Under the pieces are notes generated by a model. The model was not told the origin of the DNA. It saw only the letters and a program-made list of their open reading frames with translations, and made no database searches. The translations under genes and the position numbers were made by a program. 64,000 nt of DNA from Clostridium sp. (GTDB lineage: Bacteria > Cyanobacteriota > Vampirovibrionia > Gastranaerophilales > Gastranaerophilaceae), in contig JAHALR010000009.1 in NCBI GenBank assembly GCA_018362895.1, positions 1 to 64,000 of the forward strand, read 5' to 3'. Shown piece after piece: positions 44,376-52,305 of this stretch (the stretch's first letter is position 1; each line of letters starts with the position of its first letter).

Positions 44376-45986
44376 TTACTGATTTAACACTGCCTGCTCT
44401 TTTAACTTTTGTACATTAAATCCAATAGGATTACGTTTCATTTTTTTCTTCTGTGCCATATTCTGTTCTTTAAATTTAATTAATGCATTTTCGAAATCGT
44501 CTTTTGTTAATTTTATACCAGCCAAATCTTCTTTCGTTGCTGTACCTAGCTCCATTTTTTCAAATAAGCCCAATCTTTCAAAGGCTTTATCATGAGCATC
44601 TTCTACAATCTGTGCAATATCAGCTCCTGATAAATGATTCTCAAATAATTTTTTTGAAACTTCATCAGCATTATAATCAGAAGCAAGAGGTCTGCCTTTT
44701 GTATGAATATCAAGAATTTGTTTCGTATCTTTTGGCGATTGAGGAAGTCCAAATGTAATAATTTTTCCAAATCTTTTCGATCTTACTATGGCATCATCAA
44801 GCATATCAGCTCTGTTTGTAGTTGCAAGAACAAATACATTATCTCCGTCATCATAAAGCTGAGTCAATTCAGCCAAAAACTGATTAACTATCTTATCACC
44901 ATATACATCTTGCCCGCTTCTTTTCTTGGCAATTGCATCTATTTCATCAAAAAGTATGATTGAAGGCTGAGTATCTTTTGCCTGTTGGAAAATTTTTCTC
45001 AAATTTTCTTCAGATTCACCAACCCATTTGCTCTCAATTTCAGGACCGTTAATTTGTATAAAATTCATACCCGAATCATTTGCAAGAGCTTTAGCTGCAA
45101 GAGTTTTTCCTGTGCCGGGAGCGCCCTCCAGAATAAATCCTCTGTTTATTCTTCTGTTTACATAAAAATCAGGATTCTTTAAAGGCAATAATACGCCTTT
45201 CTTAAGCTCTGAAATTGCCTTTTCCTGTCCACCTACATCAGCAAGAGTCAATCTTTTTTTGGCAAAAGCTTCACCTTCAATAACCAAATTTTCAAGAGTT
45301 TTTAAGTTGACATTCTCAATTGATTTTTCAACCTGTTTTTCTACCGGAATTACCTTTGTATACATATCTTTCACAACGTTTAAAGTCTCAGCTTTTTCTC
45401 CTCTTTTAATAGCATCCTGCTGTACTTTTGAAAGCTTTATAGGTATTTCTTTTGAACCAATTTTAAGCACATCTCCAATATCAACTTCAAGACTGTCACC
45501 TTTATCAAAATAAGTATTTGCTTTTGGACTTTTTAATGTAACTCTAGTATCACTAATATTAATAAACTCTTTTTTGCCCGAATCATTTTTAAAAAATGCT
45601 ATTGAACCGGGAAGTTCATGTTCTTCTATGAAAAAAACTTTTTTTATGGCACTTTTGAGTTGTACCACAGATTTTTTCATTGCATTCTTTGCAGTCCTCA
45701 AATCTTTACCTATTAATAATAAATCACCGTGATTAAACTTTTCAAAAATTGTAGCAATTTTCTCCTCTATCGGTATTGTTTTTAGAAAGGTCGCAGGAAC
45801 CCCCTTGAAGGCTTGGAGTCTTTTGGACACAAGAGTGTTTGAATAATTTGTATCAATCAAAAAATTAGAAGCATCCTCAAATTTTTTTAAAGGCGCAGAT
45901 ACTCCATAACTCGAATTGAAATCAGAACTACTTTTCTTAGTTATAGAATATTTTGGGTAATAAGCAGGTATTGCTGAAACTTTCAT
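44376..45986 (-). CDS. AAA ATPase with unknown N-terminal domain (paralogue A)
   Basis: 536 residues, homologous throughout to the gene 25 bp downstream. The AAA domain has VGGQEKAI, Walker A GAPGTGKT (288-295), WVGESEENLRKIF, Walker B IILFDEID (343-350), TTNRADMLDDAI and RSKRFGKIITFG. The N-terminal tail includes AFKG (59-62). Residues about 72-135 (EEKIATIFEKFNHGDLLLIG, and VFFIEEHELPGS) correspond to the paralogue's EDKVAWMLNQLLYGDILLIG. The middle, about 145-235, is specific to this copy. GGAG precedes the ATG. The pair probably arose by duplication and may form a mixed hexamer. Confidence 0.8.
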   Translation of the reverse strand: MKVSAIPAYYPKYSITKKSSSDFNSSYGVSAPLKKFEDASNFLIDTNYSNTLVSKRLQAFKGVPATFLKTIPIEEKIATIFEKFNHGDLLLIGKDLRTAKNAMKKSVVQLKSAIKKVFFIEEHELPGSIAFFKNDSGKKEFINISDTRVTLKSPKANTYFDKGDSLEVDIGDVLKIGSKEIPIKLSKVQQDAIKRGEKAETLNVVKDMYTKVIPVEKQVEKSIENVNLKTLENLVIEGEAFAKKRLTLADVGGQEKAISELKKGVLLPLKNPDFYVNRRINRGFILEGAPGTGKTLAAKALANDSGMNFIQINGPEIESKWVGESEENLRKIFQQAKDTQPSIILFDEIDAIAKKRSGQDVYGDKIVNQFLAELTQLYDDGDNVFVLATTNRADMLDDAIVRSKRFGKIITFGLPQSPKDTKQILDIHTKGRPLASDYNADEVSKKLFENHLSGADIAQIVEDAHDKAFERLGLFEKMELGTATKEDLAGIKLTKDDFENALIKFKEQNMAQKKKMKRNPIGFNVQKLKEQAVLNQ

Positions 45987-46032
45987 TTTGACTCCTTATT
46001 CATATCTGGTATGGTAATAATTCAAAAAAAAA

Positions 46033-46057
46033 CCGCTTATCTTTTTCAGACTCGCGG
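46033..46057 (-). terminator. Weak terminator candidate after the 44-residue ORF
   Basis: On the minus strand CCGC (46054-46057) pairs with GCGG (46033-46036) across a loop, followed by nine T. The short stem makes this uncertain, but it sits just downstream of the small ORF and before the AAA gene. Confidence 0.35.
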
Positions 46058-46085
46058 GTGCAATTTTTATAGATAAAGTGTGTTT

Positions 46086-46220
46086 TTAACAATTAATATA
46101 TACACCTGCTAGCCTGAACCTTTGTTTTAAGGAACGCACAACATTAACTGAGCTAATTATGAATAACATTAGCATTAATATCCAGTTAATATTCAGTGTG
46201 GCAATTTGCAGTTGATGCAT
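46086..46220 (-). CDS. Probable 44-residue small membrane protein
   Basis: A 44-codon frame, too short for most gene finders, in a 505-bp gap. The ATG at 46220 follows AGAAGGA with seven bases of spacing, a strong site for this genome. The product starts MHQLQIATLNINW, has a hydrophobic core ILMLMLFIISSVNVV (about 14-28) and a basic tail RSLKQRFRLAG. This is the layout of a single-pass small membrane protein. A TTGACG hexamer lies upstream and a weak terminator downstream. I recognise no family, and only comparative data can confirm it. The rest of the gap (46221-46491) holds only AT-rich sequence. Confidence 0.45.
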   Translation of the reverse strand: MHQLQIATLNINWILMLMLFIISSVNVVRSLKQRFRLAGVYINC

Positions 46221-46267
46221 TGGTTTTCCTTCTGTATTAAGTGTATATGGATTATTTGTTATATATT

Positions 46268-46296
46268 AAACTACACTATGTTTTTAAATTCGTCAA
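46268..46296 (-). promoter_or_regulatory. Promoter candidate for the 44-residue ORF
   Basis: On the minus strand, TTGACG (46291-46296) and a 17-bp spaced TAGTTT (46268-46273), with TTTAAT-like alternatives just after. The -35 is good; the -10 is ambiguous. Confidence 0.35.
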
Positions 46297-46491
46297 TACC
46301 CTGCTAAGCATGTAGTAATGAGTAAAAAATAAAAATTATTATCAACAAAATGCAAAAATTAATAAAAATTTTTAGAAATTTTTCAAAAAAAACATATTTT
46401 TTTATAAAAAAATAAAAATTATTAAAAGAATTTGAAAGAAATATTGTATGCTACACACTTTATAAATGTTACATTTCTTAACAAAACTGAA

Positions 46492-47184
46492 TTAAGCCTC
46501 AGCAAACTCTTGCTGATCTTGAACCTCGCTGTTCTCTGAAACTGTTTCTACATATTTATAATGACACATAGAAGCTACCTGTTTTGCCCAGGTTTCAATA
46601 ATTTCATCCTGAGAGGCTTCATAAGAAATAGGCTTACCTATTTGCACAATTACTTTTGCACCGAAAGGTATCCAGTTATATTTTTCACAACCTATAATAG
46701 ATATAGGCAAAATATCCCACTTTGCCGCTTTAGCAATTACTGCAAATCCCTTGTTAACCTTTTCAATAGTTTTGTTTTTTCGTATTCCGCCCTGTGGGAA
46801 TATACCTAAAAGCCAATTAGTTTTATAAAGTTCTTTTACTGTCTTAATAGTAGAAACCTCAAGTTTTTGTCTGTTAACAGCAAATGCACCAAGCCAATCC
46901 ATATTTAAAGTAAAAAAACCAAAATTTTCAAACAATTCTTTTTTAGCCATATAAGCAATAGGCTTCATAACAGCAGTCGAAACAAGAAACGGATCCAGAT
47001 GAGAGACATGATTTGCTGCACAAATAAATTTTCCGTTTTTAGGAATATTTTCTCTGCCTTTTATTTCAAAACGGTAAAATAGCCAAAAAATAGGAATAGC
47101 TATAAAAAAGCACCAAATTGCCTGATATATGCATCTAAAAATATTAAATTCATTTGCGTATCGTCTTGCATAATTCTTTTTCAT
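46492..47184 (-). CDS. 1-acyl-glycerol-3-phosphate acyltransferase (PlsC-type, copy 2)
   Basis: 230 residues. The HX4D motif NHVSHLDPFL, the glycerophosphate-binding FPQGGIRK and the later LPISIIGCEKYNWIPFG are typical of PlsC acyltransferases, which make phosphatidic acid at the inner membrane. A hydrophobic segment at about 18-40 anchors it. It lies 28 bp downstream of a paralogue; one copy may act on a different acceptor. Its C-terminal 20 residues are acidic and glutamine-rich. Confidence 0.85.
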   Translation of the reverse strand: MKKNYARRYANEFNIFRCIYQAIWCFFIAIPIFWLFYRFEIKGRENIPKNGKFICAANHVSHLDPFLVSTAVMKPIAYMAKKELFENFGFFTLNMDWLGAFAVNRQKLEVSTIKTVKELYKTNWLLGIFPQGGIRKNKTIEKVNKGFAVIAKAAKWDILPISIIGCEKYNWIPFGAKVIVQIGKPISYEASQDEIIETWAKQVASMCHYKYVETVSENSEVQDQQEFAEA

Positions 47185-47212
47185 TACTTCCTCTGATTTC
47201 TAAATATAAAAT

Positions 47213-47851
47213 TTATTCCAGCACATATTCTTTTCCAGTCAATTGTGAAATTGTATCACACCATTGATGCATCATTTCTTCAATATTATCACTATATGGA
47301 ATCATTTGACCAATTTTTACAGTAATCTTTCCACAAAACGGCCATTTAGGTTTTTGATCGGAACCAATAATAGCAACAGGCAAGATACCGGTTTTTGTAG
47401 TTTTTGCAAAAGAAGCAAAACCTTTTGATATTTTTTCAACCCTGTGACTAGAATCTCTTGTTCCCTGAGGAAACAAACCCAGCATCCATTTTGTATTTTT
47501 GATATTCAATGCAGTTTTTATAGTTGAGACTTCAACTTTATCTCTTCTTACAGCAAAGGCTCCGCAATAATCCATAAGAGTACGGGAGAAGAATTTGTCA
47601 AAAAGTTCTTCCTTCGCCATAAAAGCAATAGGCAAATCAAGAGCAAAAGGAAGCAAAAAAGGATCTCTGCCCGAAATATGATTTGCTGCAACAATAAATC
47701 TATCGTCATCAGGAATATTTTCTTTTCCCTCAACTTTAAAATCGTACATAAGCTTGATATATGCACCAAAGCATACATTACAAGCCAGCCATTGAAAAAA
47801 AGTTCTGAACTTATTATATATTTTTGCGTCTCTTTTTGAATATTCGCTCAT
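47213..47851 (-). CDS. 1-acyl-glycerol-3-phosphate acyltransferase (PlsC-type, copy 1)
   Basis: 212 residues with HX4D in NHISGRDPFL, the FPQGTRDSS motif and ILPVAIIGSDQKPKWPFCG. It is clearly paralogous to the next gene (shared FAVRRDKVEVSTIKT pattern) and is probably cotranscribed with it. An upstream AGGG site and ATG at 47851 fit. The presence of two tandem copies suggests different acyl or head-group preferences. Confidence 0.87.
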   Translation of the reverse strand: MSEYSKRDAKIYNKFRTFFQWLACNVCFGAYIKLMYDFKVEGKENIPDDDRFIVAANHISGRDPFLLPFALDLPIAFMAKEELFDKFFSRTLMDYCGAFAVRRDKVEVSTIKTALNIKNTKWMLGLFPQGTRDSSHRVEKISKGFASFAKTTKTGILPVAIIGSDQKPKWPFCGKITVKIGQMIPYSDNIEEMMHQWCDTISQLTGKEYVLE

Positions 47852-47895
47852 CGCATAAACCCTAATCTAGTTATAATACATTATAGCCTAATTAT

Positions 47896-48966
47896 TTATA
47901 AAGAAAATGCTTTCTTTATAGATTCATTGTATGGGGGATAGAGAACCCCTTTTTCTGTTATAATTCCTGTTATAAGCTCATTAGGTGTAACATCAAACCC
48001 CGGGTTTATTACATTTATTCCTTCTGCGCATACTCTTTTGCCATTTATATGAGTTACCTCTTCGTGGCTTCTTTCTTCAATAGGAATTTCTTTTCCTGTT
48101 TGTATCGACGTATCAATTGTTGAAAGAGGTGCAGCTATATAAAAAGGAACATTATGATATTTTGAAACTATCGCAAGATTGTATGTGCCTATTTTATTAG
48201 CAGTATCACCGTTTGAAGCAATCCTATCAGCTCCGACAACAACCATATCAATCATTCCTTTATTCATAAAATAGCCGCTCATACCGTCTGTGATTAAAGT
48301 TACAGGAATTCCGTCCATAGCAAGTTCAAACGTAGTAATTCTTGCACCCTGCTGTCTTGGTCTTGTTTCATCGGCAAAAACTTGAACAGTATTGTCTTTA
48401 GCAAAAGCTGAACGCACAACTCCAAGAGCTGTCCCGTAGCCGACTGTTGCCAATGCACCTGCGTTGCAGTGCGTAAGAATTGTTGCACCTTTTTTCACAA
48501 GCTCAGCACCATAATCACCAATTTTTTTATTAATTCTTATATCATCATTTTCAAGTTCTATCCCATGACAAATCAATTCTTCAACTATAACAGAAGGTAT
48601 TTTCCCTTCTGCCGATAATTTTTCAGCTAATTCGAACTGTTTATCAACCGCCCACATCAAATTCACGGCAGTCGGTCTTGAGCTTTTCAAATATTCTGCT
48701 TTATCTTTTAATGCAGTCAAAAATTCTTTATCATTTTGTGTCTTTTTTGAAAGTTCAATAGCAGCAAGTGCCATCCCATGTGCACCTGCAATTCCGATAG
48801 CCGGAGCACCTCTTACAATCATTGTTTTTATTGCATCAAACATTTCATCCGAGGTTTTTATATCAACCATTTTGTATTCATAAGGAATAAGAAGCTGATC
48901 TACCATTCTTGAAACATTTTCTGATTTTATCCATTCTATTGTTTTAATTTTTGATTGAAATTCCAT
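47896..48966 (-). CDS. mtnA: S-methyl-5-thioribose-1-phosphate isomerase
   Basis: 356 residues, the aldose-ketose isomerase of methionine salvage. Signature stretches: RGAPAIGIAGAHGM, SRPTAVNLMWAVD, the catalytic cysteine in ILTHCNAGALATVGYGTA, ETRPRQQGARITTFEL and the catalytic aspartate in VVVGADRIASNGDTANKIGT. I prefer the ATG at 48966 (AAAGG seven bases upstream) over 48972. No other salvage gene is next to it. A related ribose-1,5-bisphosphate isomerase activity is less likely given these motifs. Confidence 0.94.
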   Translation of the reverse strand: MEFQSKIKTIEWIKSENVSRMVDQLLIPYEYKMVDIKTSDEMFDAIKTMIVRGAPAIGIAGAHGMALAAIELSKKTQNDKEFLTALKDKAEYLKSSRPTAVNLMWAVDKQFELAEKLSAEGKIPSVIVEELICHGIELENDDIRINKKIGDYGAELVKKGATILTHCNAGALATVGYGTALGVVRSAFAKDNTVQVFADETRPRQQGARITTFELAMDGIPVTLITDGMSGYFMNKGMIDMVVVGADRIASNGDTANKIGTYNLAIVSKYHNVPFYIAAPLSTIDTSIQTGKEIPIEERSHEEVTHINGKRVCAEGINVINPGFDVTPNELITGIITEKGVLYPPYNESIKKAFSL

Positions 48967-48984
48967 TCCCATACCTTTTCTATT

Positions 48985-49458
48985 TTACTCTTTTATATCA
49001 ATATTTGTTTGTTCTTCTGCCGGTTTCGGTTCAATTTGATTATATACATACATTGTGACCATTCCTGAAAAAGCATTCATCAACGCACTCAAAATCGCTA
49101 CAAAGAATACCATCATTATTAAAACAAAGAAGCCTGATCTGAACAATAAGCTTACACCCAAATAATATGAACCTTTATAAATAAAACCTATTATCGTAGC
49201 CAGAGGAACAAATGAAACAGCAAACCCGAGAAACGATATAAAGCCGATAATCGCACCATACATAGCACCGAGTTTAGGTTCAAGTATGCCAATCATATTG
49301 AGTTTTTTCATATAAATAAGAACTATTGGTGCAGCAAGTACAACAAGTGCAAAAAATGAAAAATTACAAATAAAAGGAATAATAGTAAGAAAGCCTAGTG
49401 CCAAACCGAGTATGCCGGTTAATGCAGCCATTCTTTTTAATAAAACTTCATTTATCAT
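48985..49458 (-). CDS. Unknown four-helix membrane protein
   Basis: 157 residues with about four hydrophobic segments (roughly 10-28, 30-48, 62-92, 105-135) and glycine-rich helix interfaces (GAMYGAIIGFISFLGF). The C terminus is short and acidic. A GGAG site precedes the ATG. It sits between ruvC and mtnA on the same strand with short gaps, so it may share their transcript. I do not recognise a family; the layout fits a DUF4199-like or similar small integral protein, but I cannot support a name. Confidence 0.6.
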   Translation of the reverse strand: MINEVLLKRMAALTGILGLALGFLTIIPFICNFSFFALVVLAAPIVLIYMKKLNMIGILEPKLGAMYGAIIGFISFLGFAVSFVPLATIIGFIYKGSYYLGVSLLFRSGFFVLIMMVFFVAILSALMNAFSGMVTMYVYNQIEPKPAEEQTNIDIKE

Positions 49459-49482
49459 CTTTTTTCTCCGTATTTTTATAAA

Positions 49483-49986
49483 TTAAACTTGTGCATATTT
49501 TGATAAATCACATTCAAGATTTCTGGCATGACAAACTGCAATAGCAATTGAATCGACAGTATCATCAAGTTTTGGCCAGCATCTGCCATTTTTACAAACC
49601 ATTTTTTCAACAGCTTCAGCCACTTCATCTTTTGAAGCACGGCCATATCCTGTGATTGTCTGTTTTACCACAATTGGTGTATATTCAACAGCCTCAACAG
49701 AATATTTTTCAAGAGTCATCATAATTACCCCTCTAGCTTGAGCAACAGGGATTATCGTTTTTTGATTCTTAAAAAAGTATAATTTTTCAACCCCGGCAGT
49801 ATCTGGTGTATACATTTTGATTATTTCTTCAAGGTCATTAGCTATCTCTAACAAACGCCCCTGTTCTGATTTATTCTTATCAGTCTGAATAGAACCTGAT
49901 GCAATAAGGTTATAAGAACCGTTTACAGTATCAATAACACTGTATCCGACAATAGCTATTCCAGGATCTATGCCTAATATTCTCAT
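49483..49986 (-). CDS. ruvC: Holliday junction resolvase RuvC
   Basis: 167 residues, the crossover junction endonuclease working with RuvAB. The four acidic catalytic residues are D7 (LGIDPGIA), E67 (GVEKLYFFKN), D142 and D145 (DDTVDSIAIAVCH). QARGVIMM and VVKQTITGYGRASKDEV are typical. Length matches E. coli RuvC (173). RuvA and RuvB are not in the window. The ribosome site is weak. Confidence 0.95.
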   Translation of the reverse strand: MRILGIDPGIAIVGYSVIDTVNGSYNLIASGSIQTDKNKSEQGRLLEIANDLEEIIKMYTPDTAGVEKLYFFKNQKTIIPVAQARGVIMMTLEKYSVEAVEYTPIVVKQTITGYGRASKDEVAEAVEKMVCKNGRCWPKLDDTVDSIAIAVCHARNLECDLSKYAQV

Positions 49987-50034
49987 AAATACAATTATAA
50001 ACCGCTAAATAAGAAAAACAAACTCTTAACATTA

Positions 50035-51918
50035 TCAAAACATAAAACCACAAACTCTTGTCACAAGTGCTCCTGCCAATACAGAAATCACAAATGTGCC
50101 AAGCCAGAGTACAGTTGCTTCTTTTATTCCTCTTTCTTTATATATTACAACCAGAGAAGCAAAGCACGGTACAAACAATGTTATTACAACAGCTGATGTA
50201 AGAATTTGAAGTGGAGTCATAACCATTGAAGAGTTACCCTCAAGCCCTGCCATATTGAATAAGCCAACAGAAGCAAAGTCTCTTCTTATAAGCCCCATAA
50301 CAAAAACGTCAGAGAACTCTGCCGGCAGGTGCAGAAGGTGCACAACAATCGGCTCAAGTGCTTTTTGAAGCCATTTTAAAAAGCCAAAATGATTCAAAAC
50401 AGTAATAATTACAGAACCTATTGCAAAAAGGTAACAGGCTTCTTTCAAAAAATTCATAACTCTTGAAAAAGTTTTATAAACTATATTTCTGAAGTTCGGC
50501 ATTCTTATAGGAGGAATACTTATTAACAATTCGGTAGATGAACCGGGCAAAAGCATGTCAAGAGTTTTTCCGACAATACCCATAATAATAAATATCAAAC
50601 CTAAATATATAAGCCAAACTTTGAGTCCGCCTATTGATGCCAGCAAAGCAATAATTATTCCCTGTTGGGCTGCACAGGGAATCGTTATGCCAAGTATAGC
50701 AGTAGCAATAGTTCTTTCTTTTTTTGAACCAAGAATACGTGTCGTTAGTGTGCCCATTGTTCCACAACCAAATCCAAGCAAGAGAGGAATAACAGCTCTG
50801 CCATTCAGACCTATTTTATTTAAAATATTATCTGAAAAAGCCGCCAGTCTGGGCAAATAACCTGAATCTTCCAACAATGCCATAAAAAAGTAAAATGCAC
50901 TCAGCAAAGGAAGCAAAATACCAAATATGATTCCTACGGCCATTGTCAAAACACCAAATTCACCAACAAGAATGTTGGTAAGAAGATTGGTGTGAAATAT
51001 GCCGGTAATAAATGAATTTATCCAAGGATAGTAATGTTCATTCAAATAACCAAAGGCAAAATCTACAACATTACCTGAAATAAAAACACCTATTATTTGA
51101 AATAACAAATATAAAACAAGTACAGACAGAATAAAATTCACAATCGGATTATAAAAAAGTCTTTCTGCCAGATCATAAAAATCATTTTGCTTTGCAGTTG
51201 TTTTGACTACTTCATTAAAAATTTTAGTTATATTTTCACGACGTTCCTTGTATAGCTCATCACGTTCAACAGAATCCTGATTTTCGTGAGATTCAATAGA
51301 CATAATTTTAGAAAAAACATCGCATGGAAAAATTCCATTGCACAAGAGTTTTATATAAGGAGTTCTGTGAGATGAAATTTTAAAATTTTCTTTTTTAATT
51401 TCATTAATTATCTCATTTATGCCAATATTTCTTACAGCAACAGCAGAAATAACCGTTACATCCAAAAGTTCACTCAAACGCTTTGTGTCAATAGCAATTG
51501 AACGTTTTTTTGCTTCATCAACCTGATTCACAACAACTATTACAGGAAGAGCTAAATCAATTAATTGTTGCGTCAAAAACAGGTCACGTTCGAGACTGAG
51601 AGCACTTACAATATTAATGATAATATCAGCCTCTTTTAATATATTTTGAGTAACTACTTCATCATCAGTGTAATTCCCCAATCCGTAAGTTCCAGGTGTA
51701 TCAATAATTTCTCCATACTCTGTGTAGGCTTTTGCTATATCAACAGTAGTTCCCGGGTAATTGCTAACTTCGACATAAAAACCGGATATTGCGTTAAAAA
51801 TAACGGATTTTCCAACATTTGGATTACCAACAAGTATAATCTTCGGTAATTCACTATTGTTCTCCTTTTTACATCCATATACACAATTTTTACAATTCTT
51901 ACAGCCAAAAACGCTCAT
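50035..51918 (-). CDS. feoB: Ferrous iron transporter FeoB with N-terminal cysteine cluster
   Basis: 627 residues, inner-membrane Fe(II) uptake. The G domain has G1 GNPNVGKS, G3 DTPGTYGL and G4 NQVD, followed by a helical GDI region. The membrane part (about 260-620) has two Gate repeats with FGCGTMG and a later VMGLIRRDFA. It is shorter than E. coli FeoB (773). The first 18 residues carry C6, C9, C12 and C16 in a CX2CX2CX3C pattern like a [4Fe-4S] motif, which is not part of the usual FeoB. The start overlaps the feoA stop, and a DtxR-like box lies upstream of feoA. Confidence 0.94.
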   Translation of the reverse strand: MSVFGCKNCKNCVYGCKKENNSELPKIILVGNPNVGKSVIFNAISGFYVEVSNYPGTTVDIAKAYTEYGEIIDTPGTYGLGNYTDDEVVTQNILKEADIIINIVSALSLERDLFLTQQLIDLALPVIVVVNQVDEAKKRSIAIDTKRLSELLDVTVISAVAVRNIGINEIINEIKKENFKISSHRTPYIKLLCNGIFPCDVFSKIMSIESHENQDSVERDELYKERRENITKIFNEVVKTTAKQNDFYDLAERLFYNPIVNFILSVLVLYLLFQIIGVFISGNVVDFAFGYLNEHYYPWINSFITGIFHTNLLTNILVGEFGVLTMAVGIIFGILLPLLSAFYFFMALLEDSGYLPRLAAFSDNILNKIGLNGRAVIPLLLGFGCGTMGTLTTRILGSKKERTIATAILGITIPCAAQQGIIIALLASIGGLKVWLIYLGLIFIIMGIVGKTLDMLLPGSSTELLISIPPIRMPNFRNIVYKTFSRVMNFLKEACYLFAIGSVIITVLNHFGFLKWLQKALEPIVVHLLHLPAEFSDVFVMGLIRRDFASVGLFNMAGLEGNSSMVMTPLQILTSAVVITLFVPCFASLVVIYKERGIKEATVLWLGTFVISVLAGALVTRVCGFMF

Positions 51919-52154
51919 TACACAGCCTCTTCATCCAACATTTCTACAAATATATTTTCTGACATTTTCTTTCCAATAGCGATTGTTTGATCATTTTCTT
52001 TAACAATAACAGGCCCAATTTTAGCTACACATTTTATAACTTTTCCTTCGAAAAGCGCAAAACGCGCAAAATTACATCTGGAAAGGCTTTTGTCAAACGC
52101 TATTATCTTACATCTTTGTCCCGGCTTTATATCTGTTAATTTTTTCATATACAT
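51918..52154 (-). CDS. feoA: FeoA small SH3-like protein
   Basis: 78 residues with the FeoA SH3-like fold pattern (LTDIKPGQRCKIIAFD, ARFALFEGKVIKCVAKIG, PVIVKENDQTIAIG). It assists FeoB in ferrous uptake. Its TAA overlaps the feoB ATG by one base. The start is 52154 or the second ATG at 52148. The promoter region contains a good match to an iron-responsive DtxR box, so iron repression is expected. Confidence 0.92.
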   Translation of the reverse strand: MYMKKLTDIKPGQRCKIIAFDKSLSRCNFARFALFEGKVIKCVAKIGPVIVKENDQTIAIGKKMSENIFVEMLDEEAV

Positions 52155-52192
52155 GCTTCTAATTTCTTACACGATTATTATATACCCAAAAG

Positions 52193-52211
52193 TAAGTTTA
52201 GGCTAACATTA
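52193..52211 (-). promoter_or_regulatory. DtxR/IdeR-like iron box upstream of feoAB
   Basis: TAAGTTTAGGCTAACATTA matches the DtxR/IdeR consensus TWAGGTTAGSCTAACCTWA at 17 of 19 positions by my count. It lies about 39 bp upstream of feoA and overlaps the -35 region of a promoter whose -10 is TATAAT at 52177-52182 on the minus strand. A metal-bound DtxR-type repressor would block it. No dtxR gene is in the window. Confidence 0.65.
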
Positions 52212-52221
52212 TTTTGAAAAA

Positions 52222-52243
52222 AATTTAACTAGCTCATCAGGGG
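52222..52243 (+). promoter_or_regulatory. Shared upstream element, ldh/feo divergent region (copy 1)
   Basis: AATTTAACTAGCTCA (52222-52236), three bases, GGGG (52240-52243), then TATT. The same 15-mer followed by GGGG and TATT occurs on the minus strand upstream of the Skp gene at 55888-55908. Here it ends 62 bp before the ldh ATG and just upstream of a weak -35 (TTAAAG) and TATATT. It may be an activator site. Confidence 0.4.
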
Positions 52244-52305
52244 TATTAAAGAATAAGCAAAATTAGTTTATATTTCAAAACAAAGTTAAAACAGGAGCAT
52301 ACAAA

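Noticed and set aside
45987..46491. A 6S-like or other structured RNA in the gap upstream of the AAA genes
   Set aside because: No convincing long stem was seen; the small ORF with signals explains part of the gap better.
48967..48984. A SAM-type riboswitch upstream of mtnA
   Set aside because: The gap is only 18 bp, too short for any riboswitch.
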